Shown: positions 1 through 7,641 of the stretch, piece after piece
How the letters are laid out: each line of letters begins with the position of its first letter
Numbering within the stretch: position 1 is the stretch's first letter
From: Candidatus Nanopelagicales bacterium
GTDB lineage: Bacteria > Actinomycetota > Actinomycetes > S36-B12 > UBA5976
Length of the DNA stretch: 29,024 nucleotides
NCBI GenBank assembly: GCA_021742025.1
Contig: JAIOWT010000004.1
Location: forward strand, 1 to 29,024
Direction: 5' to 3'
Notes under the pieces: generated by a model
Seen by the model: only the letters and a program-made list of their open reading frames with translations
Databases searched by the model: none
What the model was told of the DNA's origin: nothing
Made by a program: the position numbers and the translations under genes

Positions 1-224
1 CTCCAGATTCTTCGCGTTACTGGCCAGCGGATCAATGGGTACCGGGCCAAGCCCAACCTTCGTATGACAAGCAATTTGTTCGGGATTGGTTAACTTCTCC
101 ATTTTCCGGTTGGGATAAAAATTCCGGCGAAGCGCCACCAGCACTACCTGATGAAGTTATTGAAAAAACTCGCGAACGTTATGTTGCTGCGTACGAACAA
201 CTAACTGGCCAAAGATTTCAATAG
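1..224 (+). CDS. purC: PurC (SAICAR synthase), C-terminal end only
   Basis: Frame 3 is open from the window edge to TAG at 222-224 and encodes the last 73 residues of phosphoribosylaminoimidazole-succinocarboxamide synthase. This enzyme joins aspartate to CAIR in de novo purine synthesis in the cytoplasm. Visible hallmarks are DSSRYWP, then [13 protein letters not shown], then [16 protein letters not shown] and the terminal YEQLTGQRF, the usual PurC C-terminus. The 5' part, with the start and ATP-binding region, lies outside the window. The following toxin-antitoxin pair has its own promoter, so it is probably not in the purC operon. The family call is confident although only the tail is visible. 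Confidence 0.93.
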   Translation, partial: PDSSRYWPADQWVPGQAQPSYDKQFVRDWLTSPFSGWDKNSGEAPPALPDEVIEKTRERYVAAYEQLTGQRFQ

Positions 225-239
225 TTTAGGTGCTTTAAT

Positions 240-263
240 AACTAGTCATAATTATGACTAGTT
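240..263. promoter_or_regulatory. Perfect 24-bp palindrome, likely antitoxin/toxin operator
   Basis: The 12-bp half-site AACTAGTCATAA is followed immediately by its exact reverse complement. The palindrome ends 3 bp before the -10 hexamer and would cover the -35 region of the promoter at 267-272. Phd/YefM antitoxins, alone or bound to toxin, typically repress their own operon through such inverted repeats. I infer this is the autoregulatory site of the downstream pair. Confidence 0.8.
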
Positions 264-266
264 TGG

Positions 267-272
267 TATAAT
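267..272 (+). promoter_or_regulatory. -10 hexamer TATAAT of the toxin-antitoxin operon
   Basis: A consensus TATAAT lies 6 nt before the ATG at 279, which places the expected transcription start on the A of the start codon. No Shine-Dalgarno sequence is present, so the antitoxin mRNA is predicted to be leaderless. The -35 region falls inside the palindrome, so bound antitoxin would block RNA polymerase. Confidence 0.75.
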
Positions 273-278
273 TGCAGT

Positions 279-563
279 ATGTCCATTTCTGAATTCATGC
301 CTTTGGCTGAGGTTAAAAGCCGCCTATCTGAAGTTGTAGACGAAATAGAGCGTGAAAGCTCACATACCGTGATTACAAAACATGGTCGCCCAGCTGCAGT
401 AGTCATAAGTGTTGATGAGTATGAATCCATGATTGAAACACTTGAGATTCTTTCTGACCCTTCACTCGTTGAGGATATCTTCAAATCGAAGCTTGAAGAA
501 TCGCAAGCTGTAGTTTTGAGTGCCGATCAATTACGTGAACGAATCGCGAACCGAGATAAATAG
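279..563 (+). CDS. Phd/YefM-family antitoxin
   Basis: A 94-residue protein. The N-terminal half has the Phd/YefM DNA-binding pattern: MPLAEVKSRLSEVVDEIE, then VITKHGRPAAVVISVDEYESM. The charged C-terminal half is the part that usually wraps the toxin. In this family the N-terminus binds the operator and the C-terminus neutralises a RelE/ParE-type toxin. The ATG at 279 is chosen because a TATAAT box sits 6 nt upstream (leaderless start); a second ATG at 297 would remove part of the first helix. The stop codon at 561-563 is followed directly by the toxin ATG, so the two genes are co-transcribed and probably translationally coupled. Mobile-type modules like this are often acquired horizontally, but no transposase or att site is visible here. 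Confidence 0.92.
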   Translation: MSISEFMPLAEVKSRLSEVVDEIERESSHTVITKHGRPAAVVISVDEYESMIETLEILSDPSLVEDIFKSKLEESQAVVLSADQLRERIANRDK

Positions 564-833
564 ATGACCAGGTTTGAAGTTGCCTGGACCCCCACAGCAT
601 TACGAAATTTTGATGAACTGCCAGAAAAGGTTGCATTCGCAATCCTTGAATTTGCTACTGTCACATTGGTTGAGGAGCCGATCAAAGTTAGTAAAGCCTT
701 GAATGCACCGTTTGAAGGCTTGCGGAGCGCTCGCCGTGGGCAGTACCGAATTGTTTACAGTGTGGACGCCAAGAAAAATAAAGTATTAATCCATGGCGTG
801 AAACACAGAAACGTTGCCTACTTCAAAACCTAG
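564..833 (+). CDS. RelE/ParE-superfamily toxin
   Basis: An 89-residue basic protein of the usual RelE size. It begins FEVAWTPTALRNFDELP and has the family core GLRSARRGQYRIVYSVD, followed by VLIHGVKHRNVAYF. These correspond to the R-x-G-x-YRIxY strand and the final H-R-xx-Y segment that form the mRNA-cleavage site in RelE/YoeB-like toxins. RelE toxins cut mRNA in the ribosomal A site, whereas ParE relatives poison gyrase; sequence alone does not decide, but the YefM-type partner and the YRIVY core favour an mRNA interferase. The ATG directly follows the antitoxin stop. Its stop abuts the stop of the convergent gene at 834 with no spacer. Confidence 0.9.
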   Translation: MTRFEVAWTPTALRNFDELPEKVAFAILEFATVTLVEEPIKVSKALNAPFEGLRSARRGQYRIVYSVDAKKNKVLIHGVKHRNVAYFKT

Positions 834-2465
834 TTACTTTTCGCCCCAACGCGGGCTAGTGCTCTTTGGTGGATACAAAGTTTCGCGAATCAAAATGATT
901 CCTGGCTGCTTTAGATCCAGGGCATCGCCTAAATCTTCAATCGTGGTTTCAGTGAATGAAAGCCCAAATGATTGCGCGAGGATTGCCCAGTCTGGCGAAA
1001 CTAAATCAACTCCGCGTTCTGGATGACCCATAACTTGCTGGTCATAACGCAACATTCCATAGCCACCATCGTCAACGATTAAAAGTGTGTAAGGCAGATT
1101 TTCCTGCACGATAGTTGCCAGCTCACCAAGAGCAAATGCCACGCCACCGTCACCACAAACTGCAAGAGTGCGCTGACCGATTGCTGCTGGACCAATTGCT
1201 GCTGGCAGACCAAAACCTAGAGTTCCCCAACCAACTGGATAAACAATGCGTCGTGGTCGTGGCTGCTCTGCGTAAACACCAGTCCAGTAACCACAAACTG
1301 ACATGTCACAAACGATCGTGCCATCGGCTGGCCAGTGCTTTTCGATTGCTTCGACAAGTGCGATTCCACGCTTAGATTTTTCTCCAATTCGAAGTCGATC
1401 GCGAACGGCCTTGTTTACGGACTGAACATCTACCCAGGAACTACGAGTTGAAGTACCGGATACGAATGCCACAGCCACACCATTGATGTCGTTGTTTAAT
1501 ACAACAGCAGTTGGATCAACATTGCGCATAGTCTTTGTCGGATCTACATCAACCAACACAATGGTTTTAGGCCACGCGATTGCCCAGTTCTTTGTATTCA
1601 TGCCGTCTAGCTGGCTTCCAAAAACTACGAGCGCATCAGCTTCAGCTAACACAGCTTCAGATTCTGGTTCATGAATTGGCGCCACCAAAGTGTGAACTGA
1701 ATCGGCAGCGATACCTCGACCTGCAAATGAAGTCAGGATTGGGGCATGCCAATGCGCGGCAAGTGCTGAGATTGAATCAGAAGAGTTAACTGCACCACCG
1801 CCTGCCCAAATCACAATCTTGCTGGCGCCTTCGAGTGCAACTACGGCTGCAGCAATATCGATTTCGATAATCTCTTGGCCAATTTCAAGTTTTGGCTTTT
1901 CGCCAGTAAATTGCTGAGCCAATACATCAGCCGGGATACCTAGGTAACCAGCACCAACAGGTGCGCGTAATAAGTCGCGAATCATTTCAGCAGCAACGTC
2001 AACTGCTGTCTCGCCACCTGTAACACTGATAGCCATTGAGACCCCAGCAAGTTTTTTAGCCAGGGGAGCAAACATTGCGGCTTGATCATCCATTTCGTGG
2101 AGTAGGCCGCGAGCGCCATCTTTAGAGCGCTTACCAATGGGTGCTTCGGACGAAATCACAAACACTGGCGAGCCACTAATTGCTGCTTCACCGAAGGCAC
2201 CAAGAGTATTTGCAGCTCCTGGCCCAGTCGTGGTCAACGCCACACCCAAAGATCCTGTAGTGCGGGCTACGCCATCAGCGGCGTAAGCAGTCGTTTGTTC
2301 ATGGCGAACACCAACGATTGTGGGACGGTTTGGACCAAGGGCATCCCAGAATGCCAGGTTATGCACCCCAGGAATTCCAAATGTGGTCTTAACGCCTGCT
2401 TCCCAGAGTAAATCTAGGATTACCCCGGCTACAGTTTGTTGGTTCGAACTGGCATTGTTAGACAT
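834..2465 (-). CDS. Thiamine diphosphate-dependent 2-oxo acid decarboxylase-like enzyme (IlvB/AruI superfamily)
   Basis: About 543 residues with the three ThDP-enzyme domains. The N-terminal PYR domain has FGIPGVHNLAFWDAL and GVRHEQTTAYAADG, with catalytic Glu near residue 56. The central domain lies around residues 190-330. The C-terminal PP domain has GDGG near residue 438 and a DDGGYGML segment where the family usually has N-N or N-D for Mg binding. FGIPGVH resembles 5-guanidino-2-oxopentanoate decarboxylase (AruI) and related 2-oxo acid decarboxylases more than true acetolactate synthase, and no small IlvN subunit is nearby. I choose ATG 2465 over GTG 2474 because TAAAGT lies 7 nt before the ATG (leaderless pattern). 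It is divergent from an aldehyde dehydrogenase, which fits an aldehyde product. The exact substrate is unknown. Confidence 0.82.
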   Translation of the reverse strand: MSNNASSNQQTVAGVILDLLWEAGVKTTFGIPGVHNLAFWDALGPNRPTIVGVRHEQTTAYAADGVARTTGSLGVALTTTGPGAANTLGAFGEAAISGSPVFVISSEAPIGKRSKDGARGLLHEMDDQAAMFAPLAKKLAGVSMAISVTGGETAVDVAAEMIRDLLRAPVGAGYLGIPADVLAQQFTGEKPKLEIGQEIIEIDIAAAVVALEGASKIVIWAGGGAVNSSDSISALAAHWHAPILTSFAGRGIAADSVHTLVAPIHEPESEAVLAEADALVVFGSQLDGMNTKNWAIAWPKTIVLVDVDPTKTMRNVDPTAVVLNNDINGVAVAFVSGTSTRSSWVDVQSVNKAVRDRLRIGEKSKRGIALVEAIEKHWPADGTIVCDMSVCGYWTGVYAEQPRPRRIVYPVGWGTLGFGLPAAIGPAAIGQRTLAVCGDGGVAFALGELATIVQENLPYTLLIVDDGGYGMLRYDQQVMGHPERGVDLVSPDWAILAQSFGLSFTETTIEDLGDALDLKQPGIILIRETLYPPKSTSPRWGEK

Positions 2466-2472
2466 GTAAATC

Positions 2473-2478
2473 ACTTTA
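2473..2478 (-). promoter_or_regulatory. -10 hexamer TAAAGT for the ThDP enzyme gene
   Basis: On the minus strand TAAAGT ends 7 nt before the ATG at 2465, matching the actinobacterial TANNNT pattern with transcription starting at or next to the start codon. No ribosome-binding site is visible. This supports ATG 2465 over the upstream GTG at 2474, which would overlap the -10 box. Confidence 0.5.
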
Positions 2479-2500
2479 TCGTCAATGAAAGAGGCCCTAG

Positions 2501-3997
2501 GTGTCCACCTTCAAATCTCTAAATCCAACCAACTTGAGCGACGTAGTCGTCGAGACCAAACTTGCTACTCCTGATGAGATTGCAGATGCAGCTCGTCGTG
2601 CTAAGACAGCCCAGAAGGCATGGGCAAAGATGCCAGCGCCAGCTCGTGGCCGAGTAATTGCAAACGCTGGTCGGTTGTTCGAGAACAATAAGGAAGCCCT
2701 TTCCAAGCTAGTAACCCGCGAAATGGGCAAGGTTTACCGCGAAGCACTAGGCGATGTCCAAGAAGTAATTGATACCTGCGACTTCTTCCTTGGTGAAGGT
2801 CGCCGTCTATACGGTCAAACCGTTCCAAGTGAAATGCCAAACAAGAACTTGTTTACTTTCCGCATGCCTGTTGGCACTGCATTCATCATCACGGCTGGAA
2901 ACTTCCCAGCTGCTGTGCCATCTTGGTACATCATCCCGGCGTTGCTAACTGGTAACTCAGTTGTTTGGAAGCCATCGGAATTCACACCAGCGGTCGCCGA
3001 AGCCATGACAGCGATCTTCCATGCCGCAGGTGTTCCAAAAGATGTTTTGATCACTGTTGTCGCAGAAGGTAAAGAAACCTTCGAAGGCATGGTTAAGGGT
3101 CTGGATGAAGGAACCATCAACAAAGTTGGCTTCACTGGCTCAACTGAAGTTGGCCGTTTAATTGGTGCCAAAGTGGGCGAATACATTCAAAGTGCATGTC
3201 TAGAACTCGGCGGCAAGAATCCGATGATCATCATGCCAGATGCAGATCTAGATTTAGCTCTTGATGGCGCATTGTTCGCAGGCTTCGGCACTGCAGGTCA
3301 GCGCTGTACTTCACTTGGAACTTTGTGGATCCATGATTCGGTTTACGACAAGTTCCTCAAGATGTACGCCGACAAGGTTGCTAGCTCAAAGGTTGGCGAT
3401 CCAATGGAAGACGTGCTGTTTGGCCCAATGATTGCGGAGAAGTATCTTGCAACTCATGAAGAGAACTTGAAGTTAATTCAGCCGCATCACACCGTGCATG
3501 GTTCAACAGGAATTGGCCGAATCACAAAAGACAATCCACGCGAAGGTTTCGTTGGAGACCCAGAAGCTGGTGTCTTCGTGCACCCAACAATCGTTGCAGG
3601 CATTAAAAAGGAAGATGCCCTTTACAACACTGAAACTTTCGGTCCACTCGTAACAGTTGGTCGCTTCTCAACTATCGAAGAAGCAATTGAACTTGGTAAT
3701 GATCATGGCTTTGGTTTATCAGCTGCGATCTACACCAGTGATCCAAAGGCCGTTTGGACATTCCGTGAAGGAATTTCAGCTGGCATGCTTTCCATCAACA
3801 ACTCAACTTCTGGTGCCGAAGCTCATCTTCCATTTGGTGGCAACGGCAAGAGCGGAAACGGTTCACGTCAGTCCGGCATCTGGGTGCTTGATGTGTTCAC
3901 GCGTTGGCAGTCACTTAACTGGGATTGGTCCGGCAAGCTTCAGAAAGCCCAAATGGACAACGAAGAAGTTCCTCACAATCCAGACTTCAAGATCTAA
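2501..3997 (+). CDS. NAD(P)-dependent aldehyde dehydrogenase
   Basis: A 498-residue ALDH-superfamily enzyme of normal length that oxidises an aldehyde to the acid in the cytoplasm. Active-site landmarks are present: Asn134 in AGNFPAAVP (oxyanion hole), GFTGSTEVG at 210-218 (nucleotide binding), catalytic base Glu235 in LELGGK, and nucleophile Cys269 in GTAGQRCTS. The C-terminus has GAEAHLPFGGNGKSGNG. GTAGQRCT recalls semialdehyde dehydrogenases of the aminoadipate and 2-oxoglutarate-semialdehyde groups, but I cannot assign the substrate. The start is GTG 2501, preceded by AAAGAGG 7 nt upstream. It heads an operon with the FAD enzyme 11 nt downstream and is divergent from the ThDP enzyme; all three could act on one pathway. 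Confidence 0.95.
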   Translation: MSTFKSLNPTNLSDVVVETKLATPDEIADAARRAKTAQKAWAKMPAPARGRVIANAGRLFENNKEALSKLVTREMGKVYREALGDVQEVIDTCDFFLGEGRRLYGQTVPSEMPNKNLFTFRMPVGTAFIITAGNFPAAVPSWYIIPALLTGNSVVWKPSEFTPAVAEAMTAIFHAAGVPKDVLITVVAEGKETFEGMVKGLDEGTINKVGFTGSTEVGRLIGAKVGEYIQSACLELGGKNPMIIMPDADLDLALDGALFAGFGTAGQRCTSLGTLWIHDSVYDKFLKMYADKVASSKVGDPMEDVLFGPMIAEKYLATHEENLKLIQPHHTVHGSTGIGRITKDNPREGFVGDPEAGVFVHPTIVAGIKKEDALYNTETFGPLVTVGRFSTIEEAIELGNDHGFGLSAAIYTSDPKAVWTFREGISAGMLSINNSTSGAEAHLPFGGNGKSGNGSRQSGIWVLDVFTRWQSLNWDWSGKLQKAQMDNEEVPHNPDFKI

Positions 3998-4008
3998 GGA
4001 ATCCATCT

Positions 4009-5175
4009 ATGGCTAATCTTCCGGAAGAAGTAGATGTAGTTGTAGTCGGTGGTGGTGTCATGGGCGCCTCCGCTGCCTTCCACTTGGCAGAAGCTGGCGT
4101 TAGCGTTCTTCTCGTTGAGAAAAACGACCTAGCCAGTGGTTCAACTTCAAAAGCAGCTGGTGGCGTTCGAGCTAACTTCTCTGATGAGTTGAACATTGCA
4201 ATGGGTGCTCGCTCCCTTGATCTCTTGGCGGATTTTCCAAATCGCCCTGGTCAGGAAATTGATCTGCATCGTCCGGGCTACATGTTTGCGCTTTCAACTC
4301 CAGAAGATGTGGCACTGTTTGAAAAATCAACAGCCCTACACATCGCAGCTGGTGTGGAATCGCGAATGCTAACTCCAGAAGAAGCAAAAGAATTAAGTCC
4401 AATCTTGGAAATTGACGGAATTCTGGCAGCTTCATTTACACCTAACGATGGTTACTGCACGCCCGAGTCAGTTGTTCTTGGTTATGCAACAGGTGCACGC
4501 AAGCATGGCGCAGTTGTAATGACTCAGACCGAAGCAACCGATATCGAAGTTGTTGATGGTCAGATCGTTAGCGTTACAACTTCTGCCGGAAAAGTAAAAA
4601 CCAAAACAGTTATCAACTGTGCTGGTGCTTGGTCACCAACTATTGGTGCCATGGTTGGCCTAGAAATTCCAGTTCAACCACTTCGTCGTGAACTTTTGAT
4701 CACCGAGCCACTTACCGCTGACTTCGATGATGTGCCAAAAGATATGCCGTTCACGATCGATTACTCAACTTCGCTTTATTGGCATCGCGAAGGAAACGCA
4801 ATGCTTATGGGCTTTTCAGATAAGACGGTTGATTACTCGTGGGACATTCGCCGGGATCCAAACTTCCTAGAGAAGATTGGTGAGCTTGCCGATGTTCGCG
4901 CACCAAGACTTCTTGAACTTGGCGCAGCAAGCGGCTGGGCCGGCTTCTATGACGTAGCTCCTGATCACAACGCAATCATGGGTGAGTGGGAAGGCGTTTC
5001 TCGATTCTTGTACGCAACTGGTTTTAGTGGTCATGGTTTCCTACAAGGACCAGCGATTGGTGAAATTTTGCGTGACATGTACTTGGGTAAGACACCATTT
5101 GTAGACATCACTCCGTTGAGTAACGATCGGTTCTCATCAGGTGGCGAACTGCGCCCTGAAAAGAACATCGTTTAA
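4009..5175 (+). CDS. FAD-dependent amino acid/amine oxidoreductase (DAO family, SoxB-like)
   Basis: A 388-residue flavoprotein of the DAO fold. The N-terminal Rossmann motif VVVVGGGVMGASAAFHL is followed by VEKNDLASGSTSKAAGGVR, as in sarcosine oxidase beta subunits, glycine oxidase and D-amino acid dehydrogenases. CAGAWSP near the middle and ATGFSGHGFLQGPAIGEIL near the C-terminus are the second FAD-contact region. Family members oxidise the C-N bond of an amino acid or N-methyl amine to an imine, giving a 2-oxo acid or aldehyde. I start it at ATG 4009 because AAGGA at 3996-4000 is well placed; a longer in-frame extension overlaps the ALDH gene and looks unlike the family. No SoxA, SoxD or SoxG partners are present, arguing against heterotetrameric sarcosine oxidase. 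Substrate unknown. Confidence 0.88.
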   Translation: MANLPEEVDVVVVGGGVMGASAAFHLAEAGVSVLLVEKNDLASGSTSKAAGGVRANFSDELNIAMGARSLDLLADFPNRPGQEIDLHRPGYMFALSTPEDVALFEKSTALHIAAGVESRMLTPEEAKELSPILEIDGILAASFTPNDGYCTPESVVLGYATGARKHGAVVMTQTEATDIEVVDGQIVSVTTSAGKVKTKTVINCAGAWSPTIGAMVGLEIPVQPLRRELLITEPLTADFDDVPKDMPFTIDYSTSLYWHREGNAMLMGFSDKTVDYSWDIRRDPNFLEKIGELADVRAPRLLELGAASGWAGFYDVAPDHNAIMGEWEGVSRFLYATGFSGHGFLQGPAIGEILRDMYLGKTPFVDITPLSNDRFSSGGELRPEKNIV

Positions 5176-5178
5176 TAC

Positions 5179-5850
5179 ATGTCAGCTTTGAGCCAATGGT
5201 TGAAACCATCTAGGACAGTACCCACGACATCGTGGAGTGCTTCGGGCTCGATGTGGAAAGCCAAGCCAAAAACCCTTTTCTACTTAATGCTCGGTAACTG
5301 GCTTTATGGCACGGGTGAAGCGATTCTGATTAAAGCTGACATCGGTCAGTCAGCCGGAACTGTGCTGGCACAGGGAATCCAAAACATAACTGGAGACAGT
5401 ATTGGTTGGACCAGCTTTTACATTTCTATTGGCGTGATGTTTTTGTGGATACCACTCAAGAACAAAGTGGGTATTGGAACAGTTCTAAACATCATTTTTG
5501 TATCTGTTGCCATTGATGTAATGATGCCGGTTTTCCCAAGTCCAGACAGTTACGCAGTTTCCGTTGTCATGGTTTTGATCGGAATCTTGGTCATTGGATT
5601 AGGTAGCGCCTTCTACATCCCAAGTAACTTAGGACCGGGTCCTCGAGATGGTTTGATGACTGGCTTTCATTACCGAACTGGAATCCCGATTGGTCGAGTA
5701 CGTTTTGCAATTGAAGCAGTCTTCTTGCTCGCAGGTTGGTTGCTGGGTGGGTCGGTTGGACTTGGCACAGTTCTCGTAACTGTACTTGTCGGTGAAGTTG
5801 TTGCAATTTTCTTTGGAATTGTAAGTCGAGTAAGTAAGCCAAAGGTATAG
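5179..5850 (+). CDS. YczE/YitT-like integral membrane protein, copy 1
   Basis: A 223-residue protein with about five hydrophobic segments, beginning around residues 33-55 and ending near 215. The signature NLGPGPRDGLMTG near residue 150 and the following GRVRFAIE and GWLLGGSVGLGT are typical of YczE-type membrane proteins related to YitT. Their biochemical role is not established; some occur beside transporters or biosynthetic clusters. The ATG lies 3 nt after the FAD oxidoreductase stop, so it belongs to the same operon. The next gene is a paralog of exactly the same length. I would expect the pair to form a heteromeric membrane unit, perhaps a transporter for the pathway encoded upstream; that is inference. 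Confidence 0.82.
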   Translation: MSALSQWLKPSRTVPTTSWSASGSMWKAKPKTLFYLMLGNWLYGTGEAILIKADIGQSAGTVLAQGIQNITGDSIGWTSFYISIGVMFLWIPLKNKVGIGTVLNIIFVSVAIDVMMPVFPSPDSYAVSVVMVLIGILVIGLGSAFYIPSNLGPGPRDGLMTGFHYRTGIPIGRVRFAIEAVFLLAGWLLGGSVGLGTVLVTVLVGEVVAIFFGIVSRVSKPKV

Positions 5851-5853
5851 CTA

Positions 5854-6525
5854 GTGGCATCGTTTGGACAATGGCTGAGACCTGCTTTAACTGTTCCCAA
5901 AACCTCTTGGTCGGCAGGGGATTCCAATTGGAAAGTCTCTCCGAAAACGTTCTTCGTTTTGATTTTGGGTCTCTGGCTATTTGGTACTGGTGAAGCACTT
6001 CTGATTGACGCCAGCCTTGGTCAATCACCATGGACAGTACTTGCTGATGGCCTAGCAAAAACCCTTAACCTGACAATTGGGCAAACTACATTCCTAACTT
6101 CAGTAATTGTGTTGTTGCTTTGGATTCCACTAAAGCGCAAGCCAGGCCTTGGAACCGTAATGAATATCCTGGTTATTGCAGTTGCTATTGATGTGATGAT
6201 CCCAATCCTGCCTTCTCCCGATAACGTTGTTGCCCAATCTGTTCAGGTGCTACTAGGAATCCTGTTGACTGGAATTGCAAGCGCGCTTTACATAACTTGC
6301 AATGTGGGAGCCGGCCCCCGGGATGGCTTGATGACGGGCTTGAATGAAAAAACTGGAGTTCGAGTTGGTCGAGTGCGAACTGGAATTGAAGTTGTCGTAT
6401 TAACTATTGGTTGGCTGCTTGGTGGAGTAGTTGGTGTCGGCACTTTGTTATTTGCTTTACTAATTGGACAAAGTGTTGCAATTGCCTTTGGACTGGTTGA
6501 ACGTATTAGTCCGCAAACTTCCTAG
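5854..6525 (+). CDS. YczE/YitT-like integral membrane protein, copy 2
   Basis: Also 223 residues, starting at GTG 5854, 3 nt after the stop of copy 1. It aligns with copy 1 along its whole length: an N-terminal QWLRPALTVPKTSWSAG segment, an LFGTGEALLIDASLGQSPWTVL segment, LWIPLKRKPGLGTV, then NVGAGPRDGLMTG and IGWLLGGVVGVGT. The paralogs are clearly diverged, so the duplication is not recent, and retention of both suggests two distinct subunits. The predicted hydrophobic segments match copy 1. The stop codon abuts the stop of the convergent EamA gene, leaving no room for a terminator between them. Function unknown beyond membrane localisation. Confidence 0.82.
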   Translation: MASFGQWLRPALTVPKTSWSAGDSNWKVSPKTFFVLILGLWLFGTGEALLIDASLGQSPWTVLADGLAKTLNLTIGQTTFLTSVIVLLLWIPLKRKPGLGTVMNILVIAVAIDVMIPILPSPDNVVAQSVQVLLGILLTGIASALYITCNVGAGPRDGLMTGLNEKTGVRVGRVRTGIEVVVLTIGWLLGGVVGVGTLLFALLIGQSVAIAFGLVERISPQTS

Positions 6526-7500
6526 TTACTTGATTTCCTCAAAATCAGGTAATGGCTCATGTGCCTTTTGCTCTCTAGCTCGTTGCGCCACGATGATTCC
6601 AATCAACATGATTACACCACCTAGTATCTGAACTACAACGAAGATTTCGCCAAGAACGATCCAAGCAGCAATTGCGGCAATTGGAGGTTCGGTCATACCC
6701 ATGATGCTTGCGCCTGGCCCACCAATGTGCCGAATCGAATTGATTACTAAAACGTATGGCACCAAAGTTCCGATCAAAACCATGAACACAAAGAATGGCC
6801 AAATCGGATAAACATCAGTCCCGCCCTCAAATGGAGTCACCTGCGCTTGAAGTGACTCCCACGGGAAACTTCCCCAAGGACGAAGTACTGCGAAGAAAAT
6901 CGAAGCAAAGATAAATGCCCACATAAGTAATGAGACAGGATCACGACCCTGACTTGCTTTGTCACCGAGCAAGTACATAAACACCAACGTGGTCATGGAG
7001 GCGATTGCGAAAAGAACACCAACTTTGTCGAGCGTGAAACCATTCCACACTTGAGCAACTAGTGCCAAGCCCACAACTGCAAGGGCAAGTCCCAGCCAAA
7101 CTGTGTTCCTTACCGAAACGTGCATCACAAAGCGCGCATAAAGCACTACAAAAATTGGCGCCATGAATTCAATCAACAAGCTGATCGTGATTGGCATGCG
7201 AGAAATGGATTCGAAGTAGAACCACTGGCACATAGCGACGCCAATGATTCCGTAGCCAGCTAGAAGCAATGCTTCTTTTGGCTTGATTCGAAATGCTTTG
7301 CGATTGGTGAGCGCCACGAATATTGTGAGAATTATTGCGGTTCCAGTTCCACGGAATTGTGAGACGCGTAATGGATCACCAATTTCAAGTAGGACTACTT
7401 TGGATACCGTGCCATTCACAGCCCAACAGGTCGCCGCCGCCAGATATAAGGAATAGCCCAAAGTGGCATTCTTCTCGTGGACTTTTTTGTGTTTAGACAT
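6526..7500 (-). CDS. EamA-family (DMT superfamily) transporter
   Basis: A 324-residue membrane protein with about ten hydrophobic segments arranged as two EamA repeats. The first runs from LGYSLYLAAATCWAVNGTVSK to about residue 150. The second ends with GGPGASIMGMTEPPIAAIAAWIVLGE, the conserved EamA C-terminal signature. Family members usually export amino acids, nucleosides or metabolites across the cytoplasmic membrane. The start is ATG 7500; a highly charged cytoplasmic tail (HKKVHEKN) precedes the first helix. It is convergent with the YczE pair and separated from mutT1 by about 140 nt. It might export an intermediate of the neighbouring pathway, but orientation gives no operon link. Confidence 0.9.
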   Translation of the reverse strand: MSKHKKVHEKNATLGYSLYLAAATCWAVNGTVSKVVLLEIGDPLRVSQFRGTGTAIILTIFVALTNRKAFRIKPKEALLLAGYGIIGVAMCQWFYFESISRMPITISLLIEFMAPIFVVLYARFVMHVSVRNTVWLGLALAVVGLALVAQVWNGFTLDKVGVLFAIASMTTLVFMYLLGDKASQGRDPVSLLMWAFIFASIFFAVLRPWGSFPWESLQAQVTPFEGGTDVYPIWPFFVFMVLIGTLVPYVLVINSIRHIGGPGASIMGMTEPPIAAIAAWIVLGEIFVVVQILGGVIMLIGIIVAQRAREQKAHEPLPDFEEIK

Positions 7501-7641
7501 TGGCGAGTAAACCTGGTTTTAACTCTCTGAACGATGAATGAAGCAAATTTTGACCTGATTTAGACCCTAGCAGGAATGCGAAAAATAACCCCTACCTATT
7601 TTTAATGAACCGGATTTAATGCTTCAAAATCCGCCAAACAA
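7501..7641. other. Intergenic spacer with probable eamA promoter
   Basis: This 141-nt AT-rich spacer lies between the end of mutT1 and the start of the EamA gene, both on the minus strand. It should hold the eamA promoter, because the genes are too far apart for coupling. On the minus strand TTTACT lies 5 nt before the ATG and TAGGGT lies further upstream; either could be a -10, but neither is convincing. No strong hairpin terminator was seen. Confidence 0.35.

Noticed and set aside
834..2465. Acetolactate synthase large subunit
   Set aside because: No IlvN, IlvC or leu genes nearby, and the FGIPGVHN region and aldehyde dehydrogenase neighbour fit a decarboxylase better.
3925..4008. N-terminal extension of the FAD oxidoreductase
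   Set aside because: It reads through the ALDH 3' end in another frame; the Shine-Dalgarno and Rossmann motif position support ATG 4009.
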